Made by a program: the position numbers and the translations under genes. From CALGYY01 sp963678485 (lineage in GTDB: Bacteria > Bacteroidota > Bacteroidia > Bacteroidales > CAIWKO01), in assembly GCA_963678485.1 (NCBI GenBank), contig OY782882.1:4526001-4590000 (forward strand): a stretch of 64,000 nt of DNA. The letters are read 5' to 3'. Shown one piece after another: positions 17,597-25,879 of this stretch (position 1 is its first letter; each line of letters starts with the position of its first letter). The notes below the pieces were generated by a model, which worked only from the letters and a program-made list of their open reading frames with translations, was not told the DNA's origin and did no database searches.

Positions 17597-18133
17597 ATGA
17601 AGATTTCAACATTTCCAAAAAACGCAGAGGAGTTCAAACTGCTGCGTGATACCGTTGCAGTGACGCCAGAGGGAGGTGCTGCAATGTTTGTGATTGCGAT
17701 GAAAATGTGGGTGAGTAATCCGGCGGAAGGTATTAAGTGCATGATTATGCAGCGCGAAATCAATGATTTGCAACCACAGAACGGGGCTGAATCGTATATG
17801 GGTTACAGTTTAGGTTCGAGCGAATATTCCTTGTTTAGAAGTCAGATTAATCATCAGCCTTATCTTCCTGATTCCTATATTGCAGGAGCGGTTCCAGGAA
17901 ACAATTACCAGGATGCTGATATTGACCTGGAATTCGAAATTACCTCAAATCCATACAGTGGCGATCCATCGTCGGGGAAGTTCAAGGTATTTATCCGGTC
18001 GTCGGGTGCTGATTCGCCACGTCCCGTTACCATGGTACGCAACGATAAAGGTTTATGGAAAGTAAAAGAATACAGTAGTTTAATTGTTGGCATCCGCAAT
18101 GCGCAAAAAGAGGAGCGGAGCGATGATTTATAA
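17597..18133 (+). CDS. DUF6935-like protein of unknown function
   Basis: The 178-residue soluble protein has no signal peptide. Residues 1-60 are helical (FPKNAEEFKLLRDTVAVTPEGGAAMFVIAMKMW). The C-terminal half is beta-rich (ADIDLEFEITSNPYSGDPSSGKFKVFIRSS, PVTMVRNDKGLWKVKEYSSL). This pattern fits a small family I associate with DUF6935; the assignment is from memory of motif style and is moderate. It is preceded by the repeat-rich region and shares a bidirectional terminator with the convergent PUR-alpha-like gene. Confidence 0.6.
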   Translation: MKISTFPKNAEEFKLLRDTVAVTPEGGAAMFVIAMKMWVSNPAEGIKCMIMQREINDLQPQNGAESYMGYSLGSSEYSLFRSQINHQPYLPDSYIAGAVPGNNYQDADIDLEFEITSNPYSGDPSSGKFKVFIRSSGADSPRPVTMVRNDKGLWKVKEYSSLIVGIRNAQKEERSDDL

Positions 18134-18145
18134 AGGGTAGTTTCC

Positions 18146-18183
18146 AAAAAAAAAATGCCACCGTAGAGTGGCATTTTTTTTAT
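18146..18183. terminator. Bidirectional intrinsic terminator
   Basis: Stem AAAAATGCCAC/GTGGCATTTTT (18151-18161 and 18168-18178), flanked by A-runs and T-runs so it can serve both converging genes. Confidence 0.88.
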
Positions 18184-18551
18184 TTTTCTTCAGAGGGTGG
18201 AGCCTCTAAATCGTCGAACTCGACATTTGAAAATTGTGCATCTCCTTCGTGCACATGAATTTCTTCTGGGTCTGGTTCTGGGATAACACCAGTCTCAATG
18301 AAATTTAAAGTAGAGGTGAGGCCGTTCACGAATTTTTCAAAATCTTCTTTATAAAGGAAAATCTTGTGCTTTTCGTAAAAGAACTTCCCTTGCTCATTAC
18401 TGAACCTACGCTTGCTTTCAGTAATGGTCAGATACTTTTCTTCTGTACGTGTAGTTTTTACGTCAAAAAAGTAGGTGCGCTTTCCTGCCCTGACTGCCTT
18501 AGAGAATATTTCATCCCTGTCTGTGCGTTCTTTTTTTTCGTTGTCTTCCAT
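18180..18551 (-). CDS. DUF3276 / PUR-alpha-like nucleic-acid-binding protein
   Basis: The 123-residue protein carries one PUR repeat: KRTYFFDVKTTRTEEKYLTI, ESKRRF, and HKIFLYKEDFEKFVNGL around residues 25-95. Acidic N- and C-terminal tails flank it. Family members in Bacteroidota and Borrelia bind single-stranded DNA and RNA as dimers, so the role is probably regulatory or nucleoid-associated. A TATTTTTG box lies about 35 bp upstream. Confidence 0.88.
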   Translation of the reverse strand: MEDNEKKERTDRDEIFSKAVRAGKRTYFFDVKTTRTEEKYLTITESKRRFSNEQGKFFYEKHKIFLYKEDFEKFVNGLTSTLNFIETGVIPEPDPEEIHVHEGDAQFSNVEFDDLEAPPSEEK

Positions 18552-18583
18552 GTGGGTTTCCGGTTTAGTTACTTACTTCACTA

Positions 18584-18591
18584 CAAAAATA
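18584..18591 (-). promoter_or_regulatory. -7 box for DUF3276 gene
   Basis: CAAAAATA on the plus strand (TATTTTTG on the minus strand), 33 bp upstream of the ATG. Confidence 0.45.
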
Positions 18592-18785
18592 TTAAAAATC
18601 TAAGGATAATAAAACAAATCTCCTTAAAAAACTTGTAAAAATACGTATATCACGCAGACTCAAAATTACAAGAATCTATATTTCAACTATTTAGCTGGTA
18701 GCGCTCTGTTAATAATTCTTTAAGAGACAGTAGATTAACCTTGTAAAATTGCCCACAAAAAGCTTTTAGGTAATGGAAAAAACAC

Positions 18786-18793
18786 TACTTTTG
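18786..18793 (+). promoter_or_regulatory. -7 box for nusB
   Basis: TACTTTTG lies 35 bp before the nusB ATG at 18828 and so supports that start. Confidence 0.5.
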
Positions 18794-18827
18794 CCGCCTA
18801 AATCAATTGTTCCTTACATCATCCACT

Positions 18828-19796
18828 ATGTTAAGCAGAAGGGTACTGAGAATAAAGGTGATGCAGGCATTATATGCCTTTTATCAGAGCGAGGGTGACC
18901 GGATCGACAAGGCTGAGAAGGTCATGATGCTAAACACCCAGAAGATCTACGATCTTTATATATATCAATTATCGGCAATGGCCGAAATTGCTGAAGTTGC
19001 TCGAAAAACCATCGAAACCGGAAAGCAGAAATATTTCCCGACCGCAGAAGAGCAAGCCCCTAATACTAAGTTTACTGATAATCGTATCTTTCATTTAATT
19101 GAAAATAACACGGTATATCGTAGGTATTTCGAGGCATTGAAGATTAACTGGGCTGACGAGCAGGAGCTGTTTAAGCGCATCTTCGTAAAAATACGTGAGA
19201 CTGAAGAGTACAAGGAATACATGGCTTCAGATAAGAGCAACTTCGAAGAAGACCGGCGTTTTATTGTTACCATGTATCGTGATTTTCTTGCCGAATGTCC
19301 CGAACTGCAACAATGGTACGAAGAACGCAATATCTATTGGGTGGATGATTACGATATTGTAAGTTATATGATTATCAAAACCCTGAACGGTTTTACGTCT
19401 AAGACCGACGAGCACACTCCGCTTCCTGAGCTTTTCCTGAAACCGGGCGATAATGAGGAAGACGAAGTAGAAGACAAAGAATTCATGTTGAATTTATTTC
19501 GTAAAACCATCGTTCATACTGAAGAATACGATAAGCTAATCGCTGCAAAGGCCGAGCATTGGGAAATAGAGCGAATAGCTCTCATGGATACGATGTTGCT
19601 TCGAATGGCATTGTGCGAACTGACCAATTTTCCGTCAATTCCTGTTAAGGTTACGCTTAATGAATATATTGAAATATCTAAGATTTACAGCTCTGCAAAA
19701 AGCAAATTGTTCATTAATGGCTTGCTCGATAAATTGATTGTGGAGTTGAAAGAAGCACGTAAGATCAGGAAAACTGGTCGTGGTCTTATGGAATAA
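18828..19796 (+). CDS. nusB: Transcription antitermination factor NusB (long Bacteroidota form)
   Basis: NusB joins NusE (S10) on boxA RNA for rRNA antitermination. Starting at MLSRRVLRIKVMQALYAF the protein has 322 residues, about twice the E. coli length, because a large helical insertion separates the N-terminal signature from the conserved C-terminal core. That core contains IERIALMDTMLLRMALCEL, PSIPVKVTLNEYIEISK, and KLFINGLLDKL. This long form is usual for the phylum. An in-frame TTG seven codons earlier is rejected because ATG is at the family start. Confidence 0.92.
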   Translation: MLSRRVLRIKVMQALYAFYQSEGDRIDKAEKVMMLNTQKIYDLYIYQLSAMAEIAEVARKTIETGKQKYFPTAEEQAPNTKFTDNRIFHLIENNTVYRRYFEALKINWADEQELFKRIFVKIRETEEYKEYMASDKSNFEEDRRFIVTMYRDFLAECPELQQWYEERNIYWVDDYDIVSYMIIKTLNGFTSKTDEHTPLPELFLKPGDNEEDEVEDKEFMLNLFRKTIVHTEEYDKLIAAKAEHWEIERIALMDTMLLRMALCELTNFPSIPVKVTLNEYIEISKIYSSAKSKLFINGLLDKLIVELKEARKIRKTGRGLME

Positions 19797-19843
19797 ACTA
19801 TTATTCCTAAAAAATAAATCATCGATAATACGTTAGTTATTTG

Positions 19844-19851
19844 TAATTTTG
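19844..19851 (+). promoter_or_regulatory. -7 box for DUF1573 lipoprotein gene
   Basis: TAATTTTG, 26 bp upstream of the ATG at 19877. Confidence 0.45.
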
Positions 19852-19876
19852 CTGGCTTAAAATTATCGCACAGAAA

Positions 19877-20335
19877 ATGAAAAAATATTTGAATTTGATG
19901 CTCGGAGTTTGTACACTCTGTTTATTGATTTCCTGCGGTAGCGGTGATCAGATTAAGACCGAAGATGTGGTTAATAATCCCAATACAGCCAATGGGGTAG
20001 TGAATATGGACGATTTGCCTGTATTCGAATTCGAAACCGATACTCATGATTTCGGAAGAATTGGTCAGGGAGAAAAAGTAAGCTTCGTCTTCAAATTTAA
20101 AAACTCAGGTAAACGCGATTTGGTTATTTCAGGACAGAAAGCTACCTGTGGTTGTACCGTGGCTGATTATCCCAAGAACCCCGTAAAACCGGGCGAAAGC
20201 GGACAAATCGCAGTTTCCTTCGATAGCGAGGGAAAGAAAGGGATGCAGACAAAAACTGTTACATTGACTGCTAACACCCAACCCAACACCAAAGTTCTCA
20301 CCATCAAAGCGGAAGTGGTTCTTCCTGAAAAGTAG
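19877..20335 (+). CDS. DUF1573 domain lipoprotein
   Basis: The 152-residue protein has a lipobox LLISC at about residues 16-20, so it should be lipid-anchored. The DUF1573 (Ig/ASPM-SPD-2-Hydin-like) domain follows: FEFETDTHDFGRIGQGEKVSF, FKNSGKRDLVISGQKATCGC, and KPGESGQIAVSFDSEGKKG. Function is unknown. The gene precedes yajC by 30 bp on the same strand, an arrangement common in Bacteroidota, so they are probably co-transcribed. Confidence 0.9.
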   Translation: MKKYLNLMLGVCTLCLLISCGSGDQIKTEDVVNNPNTANGVVNMDDLPVFEFETDTHDFGRIGQGEKVSFVFKFKNSGKRDLVISGQKATCGCTVADYPKNPVKPGESGQIAVSFDSEGKKGMQTKTVTLTANTQPNTKVLTIKAEVVLPEK

Positions 20336-20365
20336 AATATTAATCTGAATTTAATTTAATTGTTT

Positions 20366-20707
20366 ATGAATCTTGTTTCTGTATTGTTATTTGGCGGTCC
20401 CGCAGCTTCGGGTCAGCAAGGTGGCGGAAGTGTTTGGCAAACGGTTATTATGTTTGCACTGATCGCGGTTGTTTTCTATTTCTTTTTCATCCGTCCTCAG
20501 TCAAAACGCAACAAAGAATTGCGCAAGTTCCGCGAAAACCTCAAAAGGGGTGACAAAGTTATCACTGCTGGTGGTATTCACGGAAAAGTATTGGAAGTGA
20601 ACGAAACTACCGTTATTATTGAAACCGAAGGCCAGGGTAAATTGAAGCTGGAAAAAATGTCGATTGCTTCAACGATATCCAGCGACGCTCCTGTTCAGAA
20701 TTCCTGA
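20366..20707 (+). CDS. yajC: Preprotein translocase subunit YajC
   Basis: Small inner-membrane accessory of SecDF-YajC. The start at ATG 20366 (MNLVSVLLFGGPAASG) is preferred over the TTG two codons earlier. A single membrane span at about 25-45 contains the signature VVFYFFFIRPQSKRNKELRKF. The cytosolic domain follows with LKRGDKVITAGGIHGKVLEV. The length of 113 residues is standard. Confidence 0.93.
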   Translation: MNLVSVLLFGGPAASGQQGGGSVWQTVIMFALIAVVFYFFFIRPQSKRNKELRKFRENLKRGDKVITAGGIHGKVLEVNETTVIIETEGQGKLKLEKMSIASTISSDAPVQNS

Positions 20708-20778
20708 GGTGTTTAATAACTTCCTAATCGGAAGCAGAGAGGCGGCAACCCGGATTTTCAATTCTAAAAAAAAGTTTC

Positions 20779-21774
20779 TTGGAAACAGGTAATTCCGCAA
20801 AAGTCAATGAACCCAGACATGAAAACCGGTCCCGGAAACAGGTCCAGGTTTTCATGATCTGTTTGGCTATCGCTACAGCCATTTGGTTCATGATAAAATT
20901 ATCCAAAGATTACAATTATACCGTTCCCTTTAAGGTGGTTTATACCAATACACCTCCTGGGAAAACCATGAATCGCAAAGCCGATTCCGTGTTTATTCTT
21001 ACGTTGCGTGCAACAGGCTATCACATTCTCTATAACCAGATATCCGGCAAGGAACAAACACTCACTATTGATATCAGCCAGATTAAACTTAAGAAAAGTG
21101 GCTCTTACCACGAAGGTGGCTTACAAACGGCTGATTTAAGCGTACTAATTCAATCGCAACTACCCACCGCCGACAAATTAACGGATATTTACCCACGCAA
21201 TGTGAGCTTCCGTTTCGAGAACGTTTTTTCGAAAAAAGTTCCTGTAAAACCAGATATTAAAATCGAATTCCGTAAGCAATTTGGTGTTTACGGAAAATAC
21301 CATATAGTGCCTGACAGTGTTGTTATTTCCGGGCCAATGCAGGATATACAAAAGGTAAAGAAGGTGACAACACCAGCATTTCATCTTGACGATGTGTATT
21401 CCCTTATAAACTTTACCCTTCCTATTCAGCCTACTGATAACAATTCAAATATTACCATTGATCAGCCTACCGTCCGTATCATGGCTCTGGTTACACAATT
21501 CACTGAAGCCAGCGTTACTGTTCCTGTAAGCTGTGATAGTCTTCCAAAAAACTACTCCATCAACACATATCCACCCAAAGTTAATGTGGTATATCAGGTG
21601 GCTGTTCCTGATTATAAAAATGTCACTGCAGAATCCTTTCGTGTTTCAATAAATGGCAGAAAGGCCATGCAGCAAGCCGGACATAAGCTAAAAGTGAGTG
21701 CAAGCCGGCATCCATCGCATGTTGAGATTGTGCGTATTGAACCTGACCGGGTGGAATTTATTCTGAATAAATGA
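20779..21774 (+). CDS. YbbR-like domain protein
   Basis: The 331-residue product has a positively charged N-terminus, one membrane span (VFMICLAIATAIWFMIKL, about 24-41) and an extracytoplasmic region with YbbR-type repeats (KVVYTNTPPGKTMNRKADSV, PVKPDIKIEFRKQFGVYGKYHIVPDSVVISGP). YbbR proteins in other phyla modulate c-di-AMP cyclase; here no cyclase gene is adjacent. The frame begins with TTG at 20779; no earlier ATG exists. It overlaps coaE by 4 bp (ATGA), so translation is coupled. Confidence 0.75.
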   Translation: METGNSAKVNEPRHENRSRKQVQVFMICLAIATAIWFMIKLSKDYNYTVPFKVVYTNTPPGKTMNRKADSVFILTLRATGYHILYNQISGKEQTLTIDISQIKLKKSGSYHEGGLQTADLSVLIQSQLPTADKLTDIYPRNVSFRFENVFSKKVPVKPDIKIEFRKQFGVYGKYHIVPDSVVISGPMQDIQKVKKVTTPAFHLDDVYSLINFTLPIQPTDNNSNITIDQPTVRIMALVTQFTEASVTVPVSCDSLPKNYSINTYPPKVNVVYQVAVPDYKNVTAESFRVSINGRKAMQQAGHKLKVSASRHPSHVEIVRIEPDRVEFILNK

Positions 21775-22358
21775 TACACATTGCGCTAACCGGCGGTATT
21801 GGCTCCGGCAAGTCCGTAGTAGGGAAAATCTTTTCTTTGCTGGGAGTTCATGTGTTCAGTGCTGATGAGCTGGCAAAAGATTTATATAATCACCCGGAAA
21901 TGCTTGAAGCTGTTGTAAAAACATTTGGTAAACAAATGCTCAGCAATGGCCAGTTAAACAGGAAAGCCTTGGCAGATGTCGTTTTTAGCAATAAAGAGTC
22001 CTTAAAAAAATTGAACGCATTAACACATCCTGAGGTGATGAGAAGCTATAGTGATGCAACCAAGGATTTGCCGGCAGATAGTATCTGCATGCTCGAAACA
22101 GCTATTGTATTCGAAGCCGGACTGCAACAACACTTCAATCGTATTATTGCTGTTTATGCACCAACAGAGCTGTGTTTGCAACGCGTTCTAAAACGCGATC
22201 AAACCATTGCCGATGCGGTAAAAAACAGAATGAAACAACAATGGTCGCCAGAGTGTAAAGCTGAAAAAGCGGATATTGTTATTGTTAACGATGATACCAA
22301 GCTGCTGATACCACAAGTAATTTCATGTTATCATCAATTGAAACGTATCACAGAATGA
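21771..22358 (+). CDS. coaE: Dephospho-CoA kinase
   Basis: Last step of coenzyme A synthesis: phosphorylates the 3'-hydroxyl of dephospho-CoA. The 195-residue protein has the P-loop GGIGSGKS at residues 8-15, then VFSADELAKDLY and ALTHPEVM, the lid segment CLQRVLKRDQ, and VIVNDDT near the C-terminus. It overlaps both neighbours by 4 bp, forming a tight YbbR-coaE-editing protein unit. Confidence 0.95.
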   Translation: MIHIALTGGIGSGKSVVGKIFSLLGVHVFSADELAKDLYNHPEMLEAVVKTFGKQMLSNGQLNRKALADVVFSNKESLKKLNALTHPEVMRSYSDATKDLPADSICMLETAIVFEAGLQQHFNRIIAVYAPTELCLQRVLKRDQTIADAVKNRMKQQWSPECKAEKADIVIVNDDTKLLIPQVISCYHQLKRITE

Positions 22359-22852
22359 ACGGCGATCCTGAAGTTTACAAAACATTGGACGCACTGTCCA
22401 TACCGTTCGACTATTACGAACATCCCGAGGCTCCTACAGTTGAGATTGCTTCGCAATACTGGAAAGATATTGATGCAGCACACTGTAAGAACTTATTTTT
22501 TAGAAATCATAAAGGCGATCGTCATTATTTAGTCATATTGCATTACCAATATGTGCTTCAGATTAAAGATCTGGAAACGAGATTGCGTCAGGGGAAGCTG
22601 AGTTTTGCATCTGAAGTGCGCATGCAAAAATATCTGGGATTGAAGCCTGGGTCGGTGAGTCCGTTTGGATTAATTCATGACATCACAAAGCATACTCATG
22701 TGTTTATTGATGAAAAACTGCAGCAATACAAGCACATCAGCTTTCATCCAAACTTAAATACGGCATCACTGGTCATTCCTTTCGATGGCTTCTTGAAGTT
22801 CATGAAGCAAACGGGAAATTCGTTTGAATTTCTTGCGCTTTACGACAAGTAA
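22355..22852 (+). CDS. Prolyl-tRNA editing protein (YbaK/ProX family)
   Basis: Starting at MNGDPEVYKTLDAL, which overlaps the coaE stop as ATGA, the protein has 165 residues. It matches free-standing editing domains (ProXp-type): YYEHPEAPTVEIASQYWKD, HCKNLFFRNHKGDRHYLVIL, KLSFASEVRMQKYLGLKPGSVSPFGLI, VFIDEKLQ, and PFDGFLKFM. The conserved catalytic Lys of the family falls in FFRNHKG. It hydrolyses mischarged aminoacyl-tRNAPro. No prolyl-tRNA synthetase is in the window. Confidence 0.9.
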   Translation: MNGDPEVYKTLDALSIPFDYYEHPEAPTVEIASQYWKDIDAAHCKNLFFRNHKGDRHYLVILHYQYVLQIKDLETRLRQGKLSFASEVRMQKYLGLKPGSVSPFGLIHDITKHTHVFIDEKLQQYKHISFHPNLNTASLVIPFDGFLKFMKQTGNSFEFLALYDK

Positions 22853-22861
22853 ATTTCAAAC

Positions 22862-23314
22862 TCAGAAAACATCCAGAATTTTAACTTTGGTGCCTCTAAA
22901 CTCGTAGGTGTCGCCCTTTTTACAATCGCGCATTGCAGCGAATACCGGGACAGAAGGAGAGATGACAAAGTAGGTTTGCTTGTTAACTTCGACCTTACCG
23001 AGGCCAATGCTTACAAACATATTTAAGTCTTTTGTTATAACAACGCTACCAAAACTGACTTTTGTAATTTCCTTTTCAGAATCGAGATTGGCTAAGACCT
23101 GAATTTCATCGAGCACTTTGGTAAGCTGCTTTCCAAGCATATCCCGCTTGGTTAAAAGGTCGTTTTTATAGGTATCGAACCAATCCTCCGGGTTTCCGTA
23201 TTCATTGGCACTTTGTTGTGCTTCTGTCATCGAAGCAATATAGGTTTCTGCAGTGAGTTTATGTCGGTTGATACATTCGTCGATGAGAAGCTTTTTTAGA
23301 TCTTTGTTTTTCAT
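22862..23314 (-). CDS. GreA/GreB-like protein
   Basis: The 150-residue protein has an N-terminal helical hairpin (residues 1-75, with DEIQVLANLDS) and a C-terminal FKBP-like beta domain ending YFVISPSVPVFAAMRDCKKG, as in Gre factor C-termini. Gre factors rescue backtracked RNA polymerase. The acidic tip residues typical of GreA are not clear, so it may act as a Gre-like regulator instead. It is convergent with the editing-protein gene. Confidence 0.65.
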   Translation of the reverse strand: MKNKDLKKLLIDECINRHKLTAETYIASMTEAQQSANEYGNPEDWFDTYKNDLLTKRDMLGKQLTKVLDEIQVLANLDSEKEITKVSFGSVVITKDLNMFVSIGLGKVEVNKQTYFVISPSVPVFAAMRDCKKGDTYEFRGTKVKILDVF

Positions 23315-23770
23315 TAGTATTCAAATTGATTGACATTCAAATAGTTTCGTCGCATTGAAAAGTATAAATGATGCGAATTCCACAAGAAGTTACCGGGTTC
23401 AGAAGATTTACGGAGAAGGCGTTTTTTTCAATGGGTATAACAAATATAATATAAGTGTGCTCAAAATCAAAATCATTTCAAAAAAACACGCAATTTTAAG
23501 CTTAAAAAACCTTACATTTGCAGTACGAACGCAGTCATCCGTACTATTGGGACGAGGTACTTCAAATCCGGTAATAACACGTTCAATTCCATTATTATTG
23601 AGAATTTTGAGTCTGTGCTTTGTTCAATTATTAAGAGATGGCTTGCTGAGCATTGAGGTACGATGTGGATGTATATCAAACAGAAGAAATTGAAATATAA
23701 GCTTTGTACAGAAACTATCACCACAACTAATTGACTAACATACTAATAACTAATTAACTATTCAAAAATC
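23315..23770. other. 455-bp intergenic region with a good promoter and long leader
   Basis: A TACATTTG box at 23513-23520 lies about 250 bp upstream of the DUF5063 start. No reading frame looks coding, so the transcript would have a 240-nt leader or the region may encode a small RNA. No tRNA or riboswitch family is recognised. Confidence 0.5.
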
Positions 23771-24316
23771 ATGGACGACACCAGTAAAGAATTGGTATTC
23801 TCTCGCAAGGTTTTAGAAATGATTACTGTTGCTCATGAGTTTTGCCTGTTCATCGAAGAAAATGGCAGGTACGAATCCATTCAGATTCTTGCCTACCTCG
23901 AGCGCGTAGTTCCATTGCTTTATCTTAAAGGCAGTCTGTTACCTGATGTGGAAGTCAGTGACGAAAGTGCAAACGAGCGCTTTGTTACGGAAGAGCAGTG
24001 GGAGGTATTCTTTCAGCAATTGAAGGTTAAATTTGGTCGTATCGATACTTTCTATTCCAATGAAACGGCGGGTGAAAAGGACATTTTAACTTGTAGCCTT
24101 GCCGATCAGGTTGCAGATATGTACCAGGATCTGAAAGATTTTCTGCTTTTATATGAGCGTAATACCATGGCTGCCCGCGAAAATGCTGTACAATCCTGCA
24201 AAAATTTATTTGAGAGCCGTTGGGGATATCGTGCAATCCGCGTGATGCAAGCAATACATTTTACCCTTTACGGGAAAAGCGCCTTGAATTCATTGCCTGG
24301 TTACATAAACAATTAA
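23771..24316 (+). CDS. DUF5063 domain protein
   Basis: A 181-residue, mostly helical, acidic cytosolic protein: VLEMITVAHEFCLFIEENG, LAYLERVVPLLYLKGSLLP, DQVADMYQDLKDFLLLYE and FESRWGYRAIRVMQAIHFTL are characteristic of the DUF5063 family. Function unknown. It lies 4 bp upstream of recF on the same strand, an arrangement that recurs in Bacteroidota, so it is probably co-expressed with recF. Confidence 0.8.
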   Translation: MDDTSKELVFSRKVLEMITVAHEFCLFIEENGRYESIQILAYLERVVPLLYLKGSLLPDVEVSDESANERFVTEEQWEVFFQQLKVKFGRIDTFYSNETAGEKDILTCSLADQVADMYQDLKDFLLLYERNTMAARENAVQSCKNLFESRWGYRAIRVMQAIHFTLYGKSALNSLPGYINN

Positions 24317-24319
24317 AGG

Positions 24320-25435
24320 ATGCATCTCAAGAAACTGATCCTGGCCAATTTTAAGAATTATACGCATGCTGAGCTTGACTTTTCAGAGAAAATGAATTGT
24401 TTTGCCGGCAATAATGGATCAGGCAAGACCAATTTACTTGATGCCATCTATTATCTTTCCTTTACCAAAAGCTATTTCAATTTAGTTGATCAGCAGAATA
24501 TCAAGCTTGGAGAGGATTTCTTTCGTATCGAAGGACATTTCTCGTTGGATAGTGAGCATATTGATTTGCTTGAATGTGTTCAGGAGAAAGGTCATCGTAA
24601 AATTTTAAAGCTTAACAAAAAAGAATATGATCGGCTGGCCGACCACATTGGCCTTATTCCTTTGGTGATGATTTCTCCTGCAGATTCTAATTTGGTTTAC
24701 AGCGGGAGCGAAGACCGCAGGAAATATGTCGACAGCGTGATCTCCCAGTTCGACAAGGTTTATCTTGAAGATCTGATCAATTATCAAAAGATACTGTTTC
24801 ACCGAAATAAATTATTGAAGCAATTTGCTGAAAGCCGCAGTTTCGACCGCGCCGCTATTGAGATATGGGATGAACAGCTTGCACCCCTTGGTTCGCGGAT
24901 ATTTCAAAAACGCCAAGAATTCATCAAGCTGTTTCACCCTGTATTTACTAAACACTTCAAAGGAATCAGCGGAGGAAAAGAAGAGGTCGGAATTACATAC
25001 GAATCAGCTCTGGAGCATGATGATTTTTCGGAACTTCTGAATAAAAGTATGGAGCACGATCGCTTTGCAACCTATACCACGCAAGGGATACATAAGGATG
25101 ATTTTCTGTTTCATATGAATCAGATGCCACTGAAAAAGTTTGGATCTCAGGGGCAGCAGAAATCTTTCATGATCGCCATCAAGCTGGCCCAGTTCGATTA
25201 TACCCGCGATATCAAAGGGTTTAAGCCCTTGTTATTGCTAGATGACGTGTTTGATAAGCTTGACGATCAACGTGTAGAGAATTTGCTGATGCTGGTTTCT
25301 GAGGATCATTTCGGGCAGATTTTTATAACCGATACATCAGCTGCGCGATTGCAGCATGCCATCGAAAAAACGCACAGTGCCTATGCGATTTTCTCAATTA
25401 ATTCGGGCAATACAGAAACCCTAACCATGCAATAA
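24320..25435 (+). CDS. recF: DNA replication and repair protein RecF
   Basis: The 371-residue SMC-like ATPase has Walker A GNNGSGKTN at residues 30-38, signature region KFGSQGQQKSFMIAIKLAQ near 275, and Walker B LLLLDDVFDKLDDQR. RecF loads RecA at gapped DNA with RecO and RecR. It is 4 bp after the DUF5063 gene and 3 bp before the DUF721 gene. Confidence 0.95.
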   Translation: MHLKKLILANFKNYTHAELDFSEKMNCFAGNNGSGKTNLLDAIYYLSFTKSYFNLVDQQNIKLGEDFFRIEGHFSLDSEHIDLLECVQEKGHRKILKLNKKEYDRLADHIGLIPLVMISPADSNLVYSGSEDRRKYVDSVISQFDKVYLEDLINYQKILFHRNKLLKQFAESRSFDRAAIEIWDEQLAPLGSRIFQKRQEFIKLFHPVFTKHFKGISGGKEEVGITYESALEHDDFSELLNKSMEHDRFATYTTQGIHKDDFLFHMNQMPLKKFGSQGQQKSFMIAIKLAQFDYTRDIKGFKPLLLLDDVFDKLDDQRVENLLMLVSEDHFGQIFITDTSAARLQHAIEKTHSAYAIFSINSGNTETLTMQ

Positions 25436-25437
25436 TT

Positions 25438-25734
25438 ATGTACAAGCGCAGTCGCAACGACTCTACTTTGGGAGAGGTTATCAAAGAATTCATTGCTGCT
25501 TATCATCTTTCCGATAAGTTGAATGAGTTAGATTTTCAAAAATACTGGGAGAAAATCTGCGGTAAGGTGGTCGCACGACATACGATCAAAATGTATATCA
25601 ATAAACGTAAACTCTACGTTAAAGTCGATTCTGCCGCCTTACGTAATGAACTCAGTATGTCGAGAACCCATATCACCGAATCCCTTAACAAAGAAGCGGG
25701 TTCTTCAGTTATTGACGAAGTCGTTTTTCTTTGA
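25438..25734 (+). CDS. DUF721 / DciA-like protein
   Basis: The 98-residue protein has the DUF721 core: LGEVIKEFIAAYHLSDKL, YWEKICGKVVARHTI, KLYVKVDSAALRNELSM. DciA relatives interact with the replicative helicase DnaB, and recF linkage fits DNA replication or repair. It is the last gene of the DUF5063-recF-DUF721 unit. Confidence 0.85.
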   Translation: MYKRSRNDSTLGEVIKEFIAAYHLSDKLNELDFQKYWEKICGKVVARHTIKMYINKRKLYVKVDSAALRNELSMSRTHITESLNKEAGSSVIDEVVFL

Positions 25735-25839
25735 TAAACTGTTTATATAAAATCAATTAAATCATTTTTTATCAAGTAATACTTTAAGTAGCAAATTTTA
25801 TTAGGACCAGTGATATTATTATTTAAACACAAAAGAAAT

Positions 25840-25847
25840 TAACTTTG
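25840..25847 (+). promoter_or_regulatory. -7 box for large membrane protein gene
   Basis: TAACTTTG, 33 bp upstream of the putative TTG start at 25880. Confidence 0.45.
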
Positions 25848-25879
25848 TCCACGTTATAACGCAGTAAAAATTTTCCAAA

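Noticed and set aside
23355..23693. 112-residue plus-strand frame
   Set aside because: It has no recognisable protein features, and a promoter box lies in its middle; better explained as non-coding leader.
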